Shown here piece by piece: positions 51,587-60,321 of a stretch of DNA of 64,000 nt. The position numbers and the translations under genes are program-made. The notes below the pieces were generated by a model, which ran no database searches, was not told where the DNA came from, and worked only from the letters and a program-made list of their open reading frames with translations. This stretch comes from SSF53 sp036170535 (GTDB taxonomy: Bacteria > Spirochaetota > Leptospiria > Leptospirales > Leptonemataceae): positions 1 to 64,000 of the forward strand of contig JAVHPJ010000028.1 in assembly GCA_036170535.1 (NCBI GenBank), read 5' to 3'. Each line of letters starts with the position of its first letter. Position 1 is the stretch's first letter.

Positions 51587-53443
51587 TCAGTCCGGCAATC
51601 TCTGGAATTGCAGACCCTGCCAGGTAAGGCGGTTCAGACTCGGATCGAAGACAAGCTCGCCGCCCAGTTGTCGGCCGACGCCGATTACCGTCAGGCGGTG
51701 CGCTTGCGATGGTGCGACCGCCAGGCGCCAGACGCCCCCGCCGGCGGTTTCCAGCTCGATCAACAGGGCGTCCTCGCGCTCGGCGAGCGACAGCGATCGT
51801 ATGAATGGCGCATCTTCGCCCTCGTCGACTAAAGCGTAGCGGCCCAAGCGCCCGCGCCATTCCGCCGTCGCCCGGCCGGTCGATATACGCGACCCGACCG
51901 GAAAGCGCCGGCCGTCGCGATCGACGGCCACGTAGCGGCGTCCGCCGACTTCGGGAAAACTGACTCGCAATCCGTCCAGCGCCTGAACATTAACCGAGAC
52001 CAGTCCGAAAATCCGCAGGCGGACGCGAAATCCGCCCTCCACCGGCAGCAACTCGGCCTCCAGCGCGTCCAGATCGGCGGTAAGGCGATCCGCGCCTGCG
52101 GAGAGGCGAATCCAACCGAGCAGAGTCTGGTAGTCGCCAGCCAGCGCCTGCAGCTCCTCCGGCGTCGCGCCGCGTTCGGCGAATTCGGCGGGCGGCCTGG
52201 CCTCCGCGTAAGCGCGACCGTGTTTGGCTGCGACGGCGAGGCGCAGGGCGAGCGTTGCGATTTCGCCAGTAAGGCCTGCCGACTCCGCGCTGTTCGCGAG
52301 AACGGCGACCGTTAACTTCTCCTCGGGCGCAATCAGCAGCGCAGATACGAACTGCACGGTGCCGCCATTGTGGCCGACCGTGTACACGCCGCTTTCCGGT
52401 TCTGCATTTAAGAACCACGCGAGACCGATGCTTGTATCAAAGTCCCGAGGCGCGGCCCCATTCTGGCGCCGTAGCATTTCGCGCACACTGGCGGCGCTGA
52501 GGATGCGTCCGCCGCTGCATTCGCCTGAGTTTAGAACCGCCTGCGCAAATCGCGTAAGATCTGCGGCGGTCGAACGTACTGCGCCGGCGCCCTGCACGCC
52601 GGTTTCGAGCGTCGGTCCCGGCTCGTCGCGCGCATAACCCACGGCAAGGCGACTGCGGTCGATGCGAGCCAGATCAACGTGCGTGCTGTGCATGCCGCAA
52701 GGCGCAAACACGCGCCGTTCCAGGTAGTCGGAATAGTTCAAGCTCGATCGCGCTCGCACCAGCTCGCCGGCCAGGGTGAAGCCCAGATTGGAATACACCA
52801 GAGCGTAGCCGGGCGGATAAGCGGCGCGCGTTGCGCGCGTCAGCGCGATGTACTCCTCGGGCTTGCGCGGCCGTACGGAAAACATGCGCGACAGATTATC
52901 CGAGGGCAAGCCCGCGCGATGCGTGAGCAGGTCGCGCGGCGTAATTGCGCGGCGCGGATTTTCCGCCTCAGGATATAAATCGTAGGGCGGCGGTTGAATG
53001 CTGAAGCCAGGCAACTGTGCGGCGAGGGGCGCATCCAGGTTAACGCGTCCCTGTTCTACGAGTTGCAGCAGGGCAACGGCCGTCATCGGCTTTGTAATGG
53101 ATCCGATTTCGTAAATCGTGTCGGGTCGCGCCTGCACGCCGTTCTCACGGTCCATATAGCCGGCCGCGCTCTCCCAGATGAGTTCACGATTATTCGCGAG
53201 AGCTATGGATAATCCGATGCCGTCCGTCGCGGCCAGTCCGCGTTCGATTTCATAAGCGAGCCGTTCTTTCAGGTACGTGTAATCACCGGGCGCGTGCGGT
53301 GCGCGCGGCGTCGGCGGGCTTGCGCAGGCGGAGGCCAAACTCGCAGCTGCGAGGATGGCGCGCAGCGTCGGCCGGCTCCAGCCGCTGGCCCTGGCGCGGG
53401 GCCGGGGTATCCGGCGGACAGGCTCGAGGCGGGTCAGTGGCAT
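51587..53443 (-). CDS. Serine beta-lactamase-like lipoprotein (class C/PBP-type hydrolase)
   Basis: A 618-residue protein. A basic N-terminus leads to a hydrophobic segment and lipobox LASAC (Cys about 40 from ATG 53443), so it is probably lipid-anchored. The catalytic SxxK is GSITKPMTA (Ser115, Lys118), the Tyr motif is VYSNLG, and the third motif is VGHNGGT. After the catalytic domain (to about residue 420) comes a beta-rich region of about 190 residues like the lipocalin-type tails of such hydrolases. Likely activities are esterase, D-amino peptidase or peptidoglycan editing rather than resistance. The longer start (53515) would overlap the upstream gene. Confidence 0.85.
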   Translation of the reverse strand: MPLTRLEPVRRIPRPRARASGWSRPTLRAILAAASLASACASPPTPRAPHAPGDYTYLKERLAYEIERGLAATDGIGLSIALANNRELIWESAAGYMDRENGVQARPDTIYEIGSITKPMTAVALLQLVEQGRVNLDAPLAAQLPGFSIQPPPYDLYPEAENPRRAITPRDLLTHRAGLPSDNLSRMFSVRPRKPEEYIALTRATRAAYPPGYALVYSNLGFTLAGELVRARSSLNYSDYLERRVFAPCGMHSTHVDLARIDRSRLAVGYARDEPGPTLETGVQGAGAVRSTAADLTRFAQAVLNSGECSGGRILSAASVREMLRRQNGAAPRDFDTSIGLAWFLNAEPESGVYTVGHNGGTVQFVSALLIAPEEKLTVAVLANSAESAGLTGEIATLALRLAVAAKHGRAYAEARPPAEFAERGATPEELQALAGDYQTLLGWIRLSAGADRLTADLDALEAELLPVEGGFRVRLRIFGLVSVNVQALDGLRVSFPEVGGRRYVAVDRDGRRFPVGSRISTGRATAEWRGRLGRYALVDEGEDAPFIRSLSLAEREDALLIELETAGGGVWRLAVAPSQAHRLTVIGVGRQLGGELVFDPSLNRLTWQGLQFQRLPD

Positions 53444-53469
53444 AAGCGGAGGCGTGCGGACGGCGCCGA

Positions 53470-53943
53470 TTAATAGTCGCGCGGCGAGCAAGGGAACAAG
53501 AGGCTCACCCTGCATCGGTTGGGTCGGTCAAAAAACACGCCGCGTTCGCTCGCGCGCTCCAGGCAGCCGCTCCAGCGTCCGCGAGCGCCCATCTTGAGCC
53601 GCAGGGTCCACTCGGCCTGGTTTTCCCACTCGCGATCGCTCAAAGCCAACCAGCGGGCCCGGGCGTCAAGGATCGCCCGCTGTCGGCAGATCAGGCGTCG
53701 TTCCTCCAGCGTGAGAAAGCGGCTCTCCGTTTTCGTATTGCCATCCGGATCTTTTGTCGAAACGTTCTCCCTGGCGGGCGGCAGCGGCGCTTCTCCCTGG
53801 ATCTGGACGCCGCCGCGCACGAAGTAATAATCCTGATCAATGAGATCTTCGGAAGGCAGGCTCGGTCCAAAGACGCCGCAGGTCGCAAGGCCGGCTAAGG
53901 CGCACGCGACGCCGGCAGAAGTTGGAATAAGATAACGTATCAT
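53470..53943 (-). CDS. Predicted small lipoprotein
   Basis: A 157-residue protein. ATG 53943 gives a hydrophobic segment and lipobox LATC. The mature part has a mixed domain with a repeated RLICRQRAILDARARWLALSDREW helix and a final strand with paired Cys (NRCRVSLLFPC). No family was recognised. Its ATG overlaps, on the opposite strand, the ATG of the vWA gene (CATG at 53941-53944), so the control regions of each gene must lie inside the other. It heads the unit with the beta-lactamase-like and GH1 genes. Confidence 0.6.
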   Translation of the reverse strand: MIRYLIPTSAGVACALAGLATCGVFGPSLPSEDLIDQDYYFVRGGVQIQGEAPLPPARENVSTKDPDGNTKTESRFLTLEERRLICRQRAILDARARWLALSDREWENQAEWTLRLKMGARGRWSGCLERASERGVFFDRPNRCRVSLLFPCSPRDY

Positions 53944-55585
53944 GCGCAGTACGCGAGCTTTCAGCATTCTCATTTTGCTTTTCGCGGCATGGCCCGCGAC
54001 CGGCCCGGCCCAGACGGGCGGCGGTCTGTTGGTCTTGCCCTTCCTTCTTGAGGGCGATCCGGAGCGCGCCGGCATTACGCTGCCAGATGCTCCGATCCGC
54101 CTGCAAGAAGCCACCCGATTTTTGCTGAGTCAGCGGCGCGGACGCACAGTATTGTCGGAATCTGCGACGTCGCGCGTGCAAGCGGCGCTGAATTTTCGTC
54201 CCGAAGAGCCGTTTACCGCACGCCGCGCCGGCGAACTCTGTGCGGAGAGTCGGGCGGAGTTTCTGTTCGCCGGCAGCGCCCGCTTCGTTTCGCCGACCCA
54301 GATCTTTCTGCGCGCGTCCCTGTATTCCTGCAGCGGTCGGAGCGTCACACGCCGCGGATCGGCGATGACTACGGCGGCTCGCCTGCAGCGCGGATTGCTG
54401 CAGCTTTCCGACGAGGCGACCAGCGGCGTGATGAATCCTGCGCCAATTGAGGAAGGCGAGGGACTGCGTCCCGCTCAGCCGCTCGATCTGGCCGTCGTCG
54501 TCGACTACTCCGGTTCCATGATCTACGACATCCCGGCGATTCACGCGGCGCTGGGCGCTTTGCGCAATGCGTTACCGCCGCGCAGTCGCCTGGGCGTTAT
54601 CGCAATTGAGTCCGGCGATCGGATCGACATCCTGCCGTTTTCCGAGCGCTGGGATCCCTTGCTGCGCGCCTTGCAACAAAAGGGCGCGCGCGGCGAAGTG
54701 ACGCTGCGCGGATTGGAAAACGCCCTGGCGGTGGCGGACCGCTTCCGCGAGTGGCGCGGCGATCGCGCGCTGCTGGTGTTCTCGGATGCAAATGCGCGCG
54801 GCCGCCGGGCGACGTCCGTGGAGTCGCTGCTGCGTCGTTTGTCGAACAAGGGCGTCCGGACGAGTCTGTTTTCCCTTGCAAACCAGAGCTATGAAGACCG
54901 ACGAGAATGGGAAAGAATCTCGCGGGCGCTGCGACTGGCGGACCCGGCCGTCGTCTACGGGCGGCAATTTGGTTTGCTCTCCGGCGAAAGCTTGTACGTC
55001 GCTCTGCGTGGCTCCCGATTTTTCCTGGCGAATGAGGATGTGCGCGCCGATGTCGTCGCCGGCCGACTCAATGTCGCCGCGCTTGAGCCGATCGATACGG
55101 TCCATTTCCGGCGCGACGAACTGAACCTGAACGACCTGCCGGCGGGTTATGCCCGCCAGAAGAATACCCGAATCACCGCCCTGGGCCCGGTTTTTTCGAG
55201 CCTGGAAAAGCGCATTGGCGAGGCCGCCGTAACCCGCATCTACGAAGGCGGCGAATACGCTCCAGTATTGCTCAAAAACGAAGGGCTTTCCTTTACTATT
55301 CGCGTCTCGGACGCGCGCACCCTGGAGCGCTTCCGGCAGTTGCGCGGGCGGAAGGTTTACGTTGGCCTGCGTTTGCAGGCGTCGCCGGGCGGAGAAAGAG
55401 CGGCAAACGCGCCCGGTTCCGTGTATATTATGGAGCAGGGCGAGGCGCCGCGCTTGTTCATAACCACCTGGGCGGACGTATTGCGCCTTCCGGACACTGC
55501 GCTGGATCGCAACGAGGTCTGGTTCTTGCTCGTCGAAACGCTTGAAGTCGGCGATGCGCGCGAAAGCGCGGACTTGCGCGAGTGA
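53942..55585 (+). CDS. Secreted von Willebrand factor A domain protein
   Basis: A 547-residue protein with a signal peptide (residues 1-24). An N-terminal domain (about 27-165) resembles the nucleotide-independent alpha/beta domain of TolB-N or CsgG-like proteins (LLVLPFLLEGD, FLFAGSARFV). A vWA domain follows (about 180-360) with a complete MIDAS DYSGSM (Asp188) and LVFSDANARG. The C-terminal 180 residues are beta-rich. vWA domains bind protein partners through a metal. Coupling by GTGA to a kinase gene suggests it is part of a sensing pathway; this is inference. Confidence 0.83.
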   Translation: MRSTRAFSILILLFAAWPATGPAQTGGGLLVLPFLLEGDPERAGITLPDAPIRLQEATRFLLSQRRGRTVLSESATSRVQAALNFRPEEPFTARRAGELCAESRAEFLFAGSARFVSPTQIFLRASLYSCSGRSVTRRGSAMTTAARLQRGLLQLSDEATSGVMNPAPIEEGEGLRPAQPLDLAVVVDYSGSMIYDIPAIHAALGALRNALPPRSRLGVIAIESGDRIDILPFSERWDPLLRALQQKGARGEVTLRGLENALAVADRFREWRGDRALLVFSDANARGRRATSVESLLRRLSNKGVRTSLFSLANQSYEDRREWERISRALRLADPAVVYGRQFGLLSGESLYVALRGSRFFLANEDVRADVVAGRLNVAALEPIDTVHFRRDELNLNDLPAGYARQKNTRITALGPVFSSLEKRIGEAAVTRIYEGGEYAPVLLKNEGLSFTIRVSDARTLERFRQLRGRKVYVGLRLQASPGGERAANAPGSVYIMEQGEAPRLFITTWADVLRLPDTALDRNEVWFLLVETLEVGDARESADLRE

Positions 55586-56418
55586 CCGAGCGAGAGCGCG
55601 CTGCGGTTTGTTTCCTGGATGTAACTGTGACGGATCTGGAAAAAATAACTACGTCTTCGCCGGGCCAGAATTTGCCGGCCCTGAGCGGTCCATCGGTCCC
55701 CGCGTCCGGGGATCTGCCAGCCCTGGCCGCCGGGCTTGTGCATGAAGTCAAGAATCCTCTCGCGGCGATTCATATGCATCTGCAGCTGCTGGAAGGCTAC
55801 CTGGAAGAAATCCAGGATCCGGAACTGCGCGACAAAACCAGTCGCAAGGTGCAACTGATCAAAAAAGAAATCCACGGACTCAATCATACGTTGCACAGTT
55901 TCATTTCCATGCTGCGACCGCAGACGGTCGAAGCCGAGCGCGTAGTGGATTTGAACCGCTTGATTGAGGAAGTCGTGCAGCTGGTCGAGCCGCAGGCCCT
56001 GCGGGAAGGCATCGAGTTGCATTACACGTCCGGCGCCGCTGAGCCGATTAAGAACGTCGACCCCTCGTTTATCAAACAGACAGCCTTGAACTTAATCTTA
56101 AATTCGATTCAGGCTTTTCAGGAATCGAACGTGCCCTTTGAAGAACGGCGCATCGATGTTGAGACCGGACAGCGGGCGGAGCGCGTTTATTTTCGCGTGA
56201 GTGACAATGGTCCCGGCATGCCGGCCGAAATTCAGGAGCGCATGTTCGAGCCGTTTTTCTCCACGAAGAAAGGGAAAGGCAGCGGCCTGGGCCTGACCCT
56301 CGTGCAACGCATGATCGGCGAAATGGGCGGGCGTCTGGAAGTTCATAGCGCGCCGGGGCAGGGCGCGAGCTTTGCGGTGATACTCGACGTGGAAGGTCCG
56401 CGCAGTCTCCCGGCCTGA
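55582..56418 (+). CDS. Soluble NtrB-like histidine kinase
   Basis: A 278-residue kinase without membrane helices. A short N-terminal part (about 45 residues, no PAS domain) leads to HisKA with His54 in LVHEVKNPLAAI, then an ATPase domain with NLILNSIQAF (N box), DNGPGMP (G1), MFEPFFSTKKGKGSGLGL (F and G2). The pattern is that of NtrB-type kinases that serve sigma-54 activators. With no sensor of its own, it must take its signal from a partner. GTG 55582 overlaps the vWA stop. The NtrC-like regulator gene begins 116 bases downstream. Confidence 0.88.
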   Translation: MTERERAAVCFLDVTVTDLEKITTSSPGQNLPALSGPSVPASGDLPALAAGLVHEVKNPLAAIHMHLQLLEGYLEEIQDPELRDKTSRKVQLIKKEIHGLNHTLHSFISMLRPQTVEAERVVDLNRLIEEVVQLVEPQALREGIELHYTSGAAEPIKNVDPSFIKQTALNLILNSIQAFQESNVPFEERRIDVETGQRAERVYFRVSDNGPGMPAEIQERMFEPFFSTKKGKGSGLGLTLVQRMIGEMGGRLEVHSAPGQGASFAVILDVEGPRSLPA

Positions 56419-56534
56419 GCGGGCCGGAGGCGGAGCAAGCCGATCCGTCCTCGAATTCAGCTTGCGTGACCCCGCGCGACCGAGGACCCTGAGCCCGGAC
56501 GTCAATCTGCAGCGATCCTGCGCGTAATTCTTTC

Positions 56535-57911
56535 ATGGCGAATTTCCTGATAATCGAAGATCAACCGGCGCAACGTTCTGCACTTGAAGAATTCCTGGGC
56601 GGCCTGGGTAAAAAGGGCGAGCATGTCGTTTACGCCGCGCCTGATCTGGAAATCGCGCGCACCGTGTTGGCCGACCGCCCCGTCGATATCGTCGTAAGCG
56701 ACCTGATGCTGCCCGACGGCGAAAGCATTGAACTCCTGCGCGAGGTGCGCGCCGCGCGCGGACGCGACATCCCCTTTTTGATTCTGACCGGCCAACCGTC
56801 GATTGAGACGGCCATCGAGGCGATTCGCCAGGGCGCAACGGACTATCTGCTCAAGCCGGTCGACCTGACTTTGTTGAAGAAAAAAATCGAGGCCCTGCTG
56901 GAAACCCAGCAATTGCGCGTCGAAAACAAGCAGCTCAAACAGCGCATCGCATCGGCCTTCCATACCGAAAACGTCATCGGCAATTCCGAGGCCTTGCGGC
57001 AGGCGCTGGACAAACTGCGTCAGATCGCTCCGGCGGATGTAACGGTGCTCATCGAGGGCGAAAGCGGCTCCGGCAAGGAGTTGATCGCCAACCTGATTCA
57101 CGAAAATTCTCCGCGCGCCGGCAAGGCTTTTGTAAAGGTGAATTGCGGCGCGTTAACCAAGTCGATTCTAGAGTCCGAGCTCTTTGGCGCCGTAAAGGGC
57201 GCCTACACCGGCGCTGAACGCGATCGTCCAGGTTATTTTGAAGCGGCCAACGGCGGAACCATCTTCCTTGACGAGATCGCTGAAATGGATCTGGAGAGCC
57301 AGGTCCGCCTCCTGCGCGTTCTGGAAGAGCGCGAGGTGGTGCGCATTGGTTCCACCCGGCCCATACCGATTGATGTGCGCATCATCGCCGCAACGAACCG
57401 GCGCCTGCTCGAAGCCGTGGATCGCGGAGAATTTCGCGAGGATCTGTATTACCGACTCGCGGTAATACGCATGTTTCTGCCGCCTTTGCGCGAGCGCAGC
57501 GAAGACATTCCGCTCCTGTTCAATCACTTCGTAACCCAGTTCAACGATCGCTATGGCAAATCTGTGACCGGCCTCGCGCCCGATTTGCTCGATTTTTTCA
57601 AAGCCTACGACTGGCCGGGCAACATTCGCGAGTTTCGCAATGTGCTGGAAGGCATGGTCGTGCTCGCCACCGACGATATTTTGCAAAAGACGGATTTGCC
57701 GCCGGAAATGCTGCGCGTTCCGCAGCGTCAGACGGGAAAAAGGTTGAGCGACAATATTACGCCTGGCGTTTCTCTGGAAGACTACGAAAAAGCGATCATC
57801 ACGAAGAATCTGCTGTATCATCATGGCAATCGCGAGAAAACTGCGGCGTCGCTTGGAATCTCCGAGCGCACTCTATATCGTAAAATCAAAGACTTCAACC
57901 TCGACGGGTGA
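56535..57911 (+). CDS. NtrC-family sigma-54 activator
   Basis: A 458-residue response regulator with a receiver (Asp56 in SDLMLP, Lys107), an AAA+ domain and a Fis-type HTH. The ATPase has Walker A GESGSGKE, the sigma-54 contact loop GAYTGA at 222-227 (consensus GAFTGA), Walker B GTIFLDEIAEM and the R-finger region. The HTH is EKTAASLGISERTLYRKIKDF. It activates promoters of the -24/-12 type. One such promoter in this window lies before lpxC; whether this protein acts there is open. Confidence 0.95.
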   Translation: MANFLIIEDQPAQRSALEEFLGGLGKKGEHVVYAAPDLEIARTVLADRPVDIVVSDLMLPDGESIELLREVRAARGRDIPFLILTGQPSIETAIEAIRQGATDYLLKPVDLTLLKKKIEALLETQQLRVENKQLKQRIASAFHTENVIGNSEALRQALDKLRQIAPADVTVLIEGESGSGKELIANLIHENSPRAGKAFVKVNCGALTKSILESELFGAVKGAYTGAERDRPGYFEAANGGTIFLDEIAEMDLESQVRLLRVLEEREVVRIGSTRPIPIDVRIIAATNRRLLEAVDRGEFREDLYYRLAVIRMFLPPLRERSEDIPLLFNHFVTQFNDRYGKSVTGLAPDLLDFFKAYDWPGNIREFRNVLEGMVVLATDDILQKTDLPPEMLRVPQRQTGKRLSDNITPGVSLEDYEKAIITKNLLYHHGNREKTAASLGISERTLYRKIKDFNLDG

Positions 57912-57937
57912 CGCACTGCGTTCCCCATGCTCCGCTT

Positions 57938-58768
57938 ATGATCCATTCCGCCGCCGGCATTGTGCTTTCGCGCCGCAGCGCCGGAGAGAATGATCTTGTG
58001 GCGCGTGTGTTGTGCGTCGACGGCTCGACTCTGGAGTTGCGGGGCTTTGGCATGCGCGCCTCGAAGCGTCGTTCGCTCACGTTGTTCGAACCCGGATCCT
58101 TGATCGAGTTTCAATACTATTCCGCCGGAGACGGCGAAGCTTCCCTCAAAGAGGGCGTCGTTCGGGAACGTTTTGAAGAGTTAAAGTCGGCCTACGCCGG
58201 CGCCGCTGCGCTGGCGCATGTGCTGGAAAGCGCTTCCCAGGCGGCGCGCGGCGCGGCGGGCGCGGACCTGTATGCATTGCTTTCGGGAACCCTGGTGGAA
58301 CTGGGTTCGCTTGCGCCGGTCTTTGAGACCCGCGACGCTGAAGGACTATTGCGCTTACACGCGCTGCTGGTCTTTTTTAAGGCGCGCCTGCTCATATTGC
58401 TTGGCGTCCTGGCGGATCCGCGCGCGTGTTCGGAATGCGGCGCGGAGCTAACCGAGGACGCCTTCTGGCCGCTGCCCGAAGCGCGCTTTGTCTGTCCGGC
58501 CTGCGCGCCGACGGCGAATCGCGAGGACGGCTGGATGGCGCGCATCATCGCCGATGCAACGCGACTGCGGTTCGAACGCTACTACGAACGCTGGCAGCCG
58601 GCGCTGTGGTCGATGCGCCAGGGCCTGCGGGCGCCGGCGGCTTTGCTGGAATTGGAGTTGCGACTGGAGCAGTGTCTGGCGGAATTCTCCGGCCGAGCCC
58701 TGCGCTCTTCGATCGAGTTTAAACGCGCCCTTGCGGAAGATCTTGACGCGTTCGGTGCGCAGGATTGA
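57938..58768 (+). CDS. recO: DNA repair protein RecO
   Basis: A 276-residue recombination mediator that loads RecA in the RecFOR pathway. The N-terminal OB fold reads IVLSRRSAGENDLVARVLC, and a four-Cys zinc site is formed by CSECG and CPAC near residues 160-190. ATG 57938 gives the usual short N-terminus. An in-frame GTG at 57908 overlaps the NtrC-like stop (GTGA) and is a real alternative, given how often this genome uses such overlaps. Confidence 0.87.
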   Translation: MIHSAAGIVLSRRSAGENDLVARVLCVDGSTLELRGFGMRASKRRSLTLFEPGSLIEFQYYSAGDGEASLKEGVVRERFEELKSAYAGAAALAHVLESASQAARGAAGADLYALLSGTLVELGSLAPVFETRDAEGLLRLHALLVFFKARLLILLGVLADPRACSECGAELTEDAFWPLPEARFVCPACAPTANREDGWMARIIADATRLRFERYYERWQPALWSMRQGLRAPAALLELELRLEQCLAEFSGRALRSSIEFKRALAEDLDAFGAQD

Positions 58769-58776
58769 ATTCGATC

Positions 58777-58989
58777 ATGCATCGCGCTATGCCAGCCTGG
58801 TTTGCATTGCTCCTGACGCTGGGTCTCTGTTTGGTTTCGCTGAACGCCGCACTGCGTCCTCGACAGAGCGGCGGACTCGATCAAGCCTTTCTGGAAACCC
58901 GGCGCGCGCTGGCGGCCGCGCTCATCGCCTTTAACCGTTCCGATCGCGTCCAGCCGGGCGCGCTCCCGCGCACGGAGGCGCCGCGATGA
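58777..58989 (+). CDS. Small single-span membrane protein
   Basis: A 70-residue protein with one hydrophobic segment (about residues 6-25, WFALLLTLGLCLVSLNAAL) and a basic C-terminal part. No family was recognised. The stop overlaps the start of the fatty acid hydroxylase gene (ATGA at 58986-58989), which argues that it is translated. It fills the space between recO and that gene, and may assist the hydroxylase in the membrane. Confidence 0.5.
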   Translation: MHRAMPAWFALLLTLGLCLVSLNAALRPRQSGGLDQAFLETRRALAAALIAFNRSDRVQPGALPRTEAPR

Positions 58990-60275
58990 ATCTTGAAACC
59001 TTAAATCCGATCGAACTTGCGGTTCCTGTATTCTTCTTGTTGATCGCCGTAGAATTCGTTTTTGGCAGGCTGCGCAAGCGCAACAGCTATCGTCTTAGCG
59101 ATTCCATCAGCGATCTTTCCACCGGGTTGATTTTTTCGATAGCCGGCGTCGCCGTCACCGCGGCTTCGCTCTGGCTCTATGAACACGCGCGCAGCGCCTT
59201 GTCTATTCAGACGCTGTTCGGTGCGCCTGCGATCAGTCTGACGGCGCCATTCTGGGCGTGGGCGCTTGTGTTTGTCGCGACGGATTTTATCTACTACTGG
59301 TTTCACCGCGCAACCCACGAGGTGCGCTTTTTATGGGCGTGTCACGTGACGCACCATTCGAGCGAAGAATTTAATCTTGCTGTCGCCTTGCGACAGAATT
59401 GTTTTCAGCGCGTATTCGAGTATTTGTTCTACATTCCGCTCGCAATCATCGGCGTTCCCTGGCAGATGTTTTTTATCTGCCACGGCGTCGTGAAGCTTTA
59501 CCAGTTCTGGGTGCACACGCGTCACATCGGCAAACTCGGTTGGCTGGAGCGCTTCATGCTCACGCCGTCCCACCATCGCGTGCATCACGGCCGCGATGCG
59601 CGCTACCTGGACTGCAACTACGGCGGGACCTTCGTGCTGTGGGATCGGTGGTTTGGATCGTATGTGGAGGAGACGACCGAGCCGCATTATGGCATCATCA
59701 AGCCGCTCAGTTCTTTTGATCCCGTGCACGCCAGCGTCCATGAATACGTTGCCATCTGGCGCGATTTTTTCAGAACGCGCGGCTGGCGCGACCGCCTTGG
59801 CGTACTGTTTCGCCCGCCAGGCTGGCGACCGGCGGATCTGGGCGGCCCGCTGCCGCCGCCGGTTTTCGAGGCGGGCGATCGGCGTTTTGAACCCGCCCTC
59901 GGGCGCGGCGTGAAAGTTTATGCGGCCGCGCAGTTTGTCGTCCTGATCGCGTGCGTCTCCGTGTTCTTGAAATTCGCCCAGCGCGATCCGGGCGCGCTTC
60001 TGCTTGCAATACTCGGCGCCGCACTCGTGCTTGCGCTCTGGTCTCTCGGGCGCCTGCTCGACGGCCGACGCGCGGCCCTGCGGATCGAGGGCTTGCGTCA
60101 CGCCCTGACGCCGCCCGCGCTCTACGGCCTGGCGTTTTACTTCAGCCTGCCGGCGTCGGCGGCGCTGATTCTGGCGGTTATTGCGGCTGCGTCCTTACTC
60201 TGGACCCTCTGGTTGCGGCGCAGCGCCGGGCCTGCGGAGGCTGTGGAAGCCGCGGTCGACTCTCGCTTCGTTTGA
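58986..60275 (+). CDS. Sterol desaturase/fatty acid hydroxylase family protein
   Basis: A 429-residue membrane di-iron enzyme. Histidine clusters are HRATHE, HVTHHSSEEFN and HHRVHHGRD, the standard set for this superfamily. Helices flank them in the first 200 residues; a C-terminal group of four more helices (about 310-420) is an addition seen in the longer bacterial members. It hydroxylates or desaturates a membrane lipid of unknown type. It is coupled by ATGA to the small membrane protein. Confidence 0.9.
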   Translation: MNLETLNPIELAVPVFFLLIAVEFVFGRLRKRNSYRLSDSISDLSTGLIFSIAGVAVTAASLWLYEHARSALSIQTLFGAPAISLTAPFWAWALVFVATDFIYYWFHRATHEVRFLWACHVTHHSSEEFNLAVALRQNCFQRVFEYLFYIPLAIIGVPWQMFFICHGVVKLYQFWVHTRHIGKLGWLERFMLTPSHHRVHHGRDARYLDCNYGGTFVLWDRWFGSYVEETTEPHYGIIKPLSSFDPVHASVHEYVAIWRDFFRTRGWRDRLGVLFRPPGWRPADLGGPLPPPVFEAGDRRFEPALGRGVKVYAAAQFVVLIACVSVFLKFAQRDPGALLLAILGAALVLALWSLGRLLDGRRAALRIEGLRHALTPPALYGLAFYFSLPASAALILAVIAAASLLWTLWLRRSAGPAEAVEAAVDSRFV

Positions 60276-60321
60276 CGCGTCGACGCCCCGCACGGATACC
60301 GGCCACTGTTCCGGTACCGTC

